From Doryteuthis pealeii (lineage: Eukaryota > Mollusca > Cephalopoda > Myopsida > Loliginidae), in the NCBI GenBank assembly GCA_023376005.1, contig CM042142.1:49043051-49107050 (forward strand): 64,000 nucleotides of DNA, read 5' to 3'. Shown in pieces: positions 63,350 through 64,000 of this stretch (position 1 is its first letter; each line of letters starts with the position of its first letter). Both the position numbers and the translations under genes were made by a program. Under the pieces are notes generated by a model, which was not told the origin of the DNA, did no database searches, and saw nothing but the letters and a program-made list of their open reading frames with translations.

Positions 63350-64000
63350 AATTTATTTTAGTAACTGATCAGAAGTTACAAAATAAATGAGATCAGCAAT
63401 TTTATCCTAAATAAATAAATTCTTAAATATCTAGTAAAGGACAAGGTACATGCAATAAATTCCAAGCTAAGACGGCTTAAAATGACAAACAAATCCAGAC
63501 AAGTTTTGTAATCTTTTAACTATTTTTTTAAAAAATTAAACAAAGTTACTAATATATATAAAACTAGGTCCTGACTTTGTGCCAGTCTTTATATTTTATA
63601 ACAACGAATGTTTAAATTACGACAGAAATTAATACATAAATGAACCTTGAATTTTTGTATATTTTTATGCAAATAAAATTATTGAACAGATTTTTTTTTT
63701 TTTTAAACATGCACCTGTGGTTACTTGGAAAGAATATACTCATATTTGTGGCATAAAAAGTGTTTTAAAAAAAGTTTTAAAATTAACTTGTAGTATGGCC
63801 AAATCAAATCAGTATGGGGTTTATAGTTCCACTAGAAGGGGTTATTCAGCGTCACCTGGATAAAGGGGAGAAATACCTGGTGTACTGATTTGTTTACTTT
63901 TAAGATTCACAAATGCTGGACATTTTTAATTTCTAAATATTTTTTAATATAAATCAGATATTCATAATTTTTGCACAAAAAGCAAAAACCAGTGATATCT
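63350..64000. other. Right edge, no recognised gene
   Basis: 63361-63420 repeats 63183-63240 (CTGATCAGAAGTTACAAAA). The rest is AT-rich with no exon or named repeat seen. Confidence 0.45.

Overview
This is a eukaryotic, clearly animal, AT-rich genomic window. Long introns are packed with microsatellites, tRNA-derived SINEs, non-autonomous DNA elements and foldback (inverted-repeat) elements. The repeat landscape (very abundant TA/CA microsatellites, several tRNA-headed SINE families, huge introns) suggests a mollusc, perhaps a cephalopod. That placement is inference from general impression, not from a diagnostic sequence.

One protein-coding gene is supported. It runs on the minus strand from 50170 down past the left edge, and its last visible exon is at 558-692. 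I assembled 13 coding exons with GT/AG borders whose phases join without a break into 471 codons. The order is: SH3 with the long n-Src insertion and a following PPRPL motif typical of PI3-kinase p85; a first C1 zinc finger; a SAM domain; a second, canonical C1 zinc finger; and the start and middle of a p85-type BH/RhoGAP domain. The two SH2 domains and the inter-SH2 coiled coil expected of a p85 subunit would lie to the left of base 558. The insertion of C1-SAM-C1 between SH3 and BH/RhoGAP is absent from vertebrate p85 alpha and beta and is the main biological point of interest.

Layout. 1-11200: last visible exon, then a 10.5-kb intron with a SINE carrying a hammerhead-ribozyme-like core, a solo LTR with target-site duplication, a hAT-like MITE, a 5S-rRNA-derived element and a tandem duplication. 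11200-14500: four exons (12, 11, 10, 9) with two Helitrons and a 28S-rRNA-derived GC-rich fragment. 14500-26600: SAM and linker exons, with a 1.1-kb foldback and a ~470-bp near-perfect palindrome. 26600-34070: first C1 zinc finger exons, three Helitron copies and another palindrome. 34070-49855: 15.8-kb intron full of SINEs, with a 61-bp minisatellite born inside a dispersed repeat. 49855-50210: SH3 exon. 50211-64000: upstream intron or 5' flank with only repeats recognised.

Two systems of non-coding elements stand out. First, at least nine short Helitron-like copies with intact 5'-TC, 3' hairpin and CTRR ends sit between host A and T. Second, many foldback elements share a CUGANGA - stem - GAAA signature that resembles the hammerhead ribozyme core.
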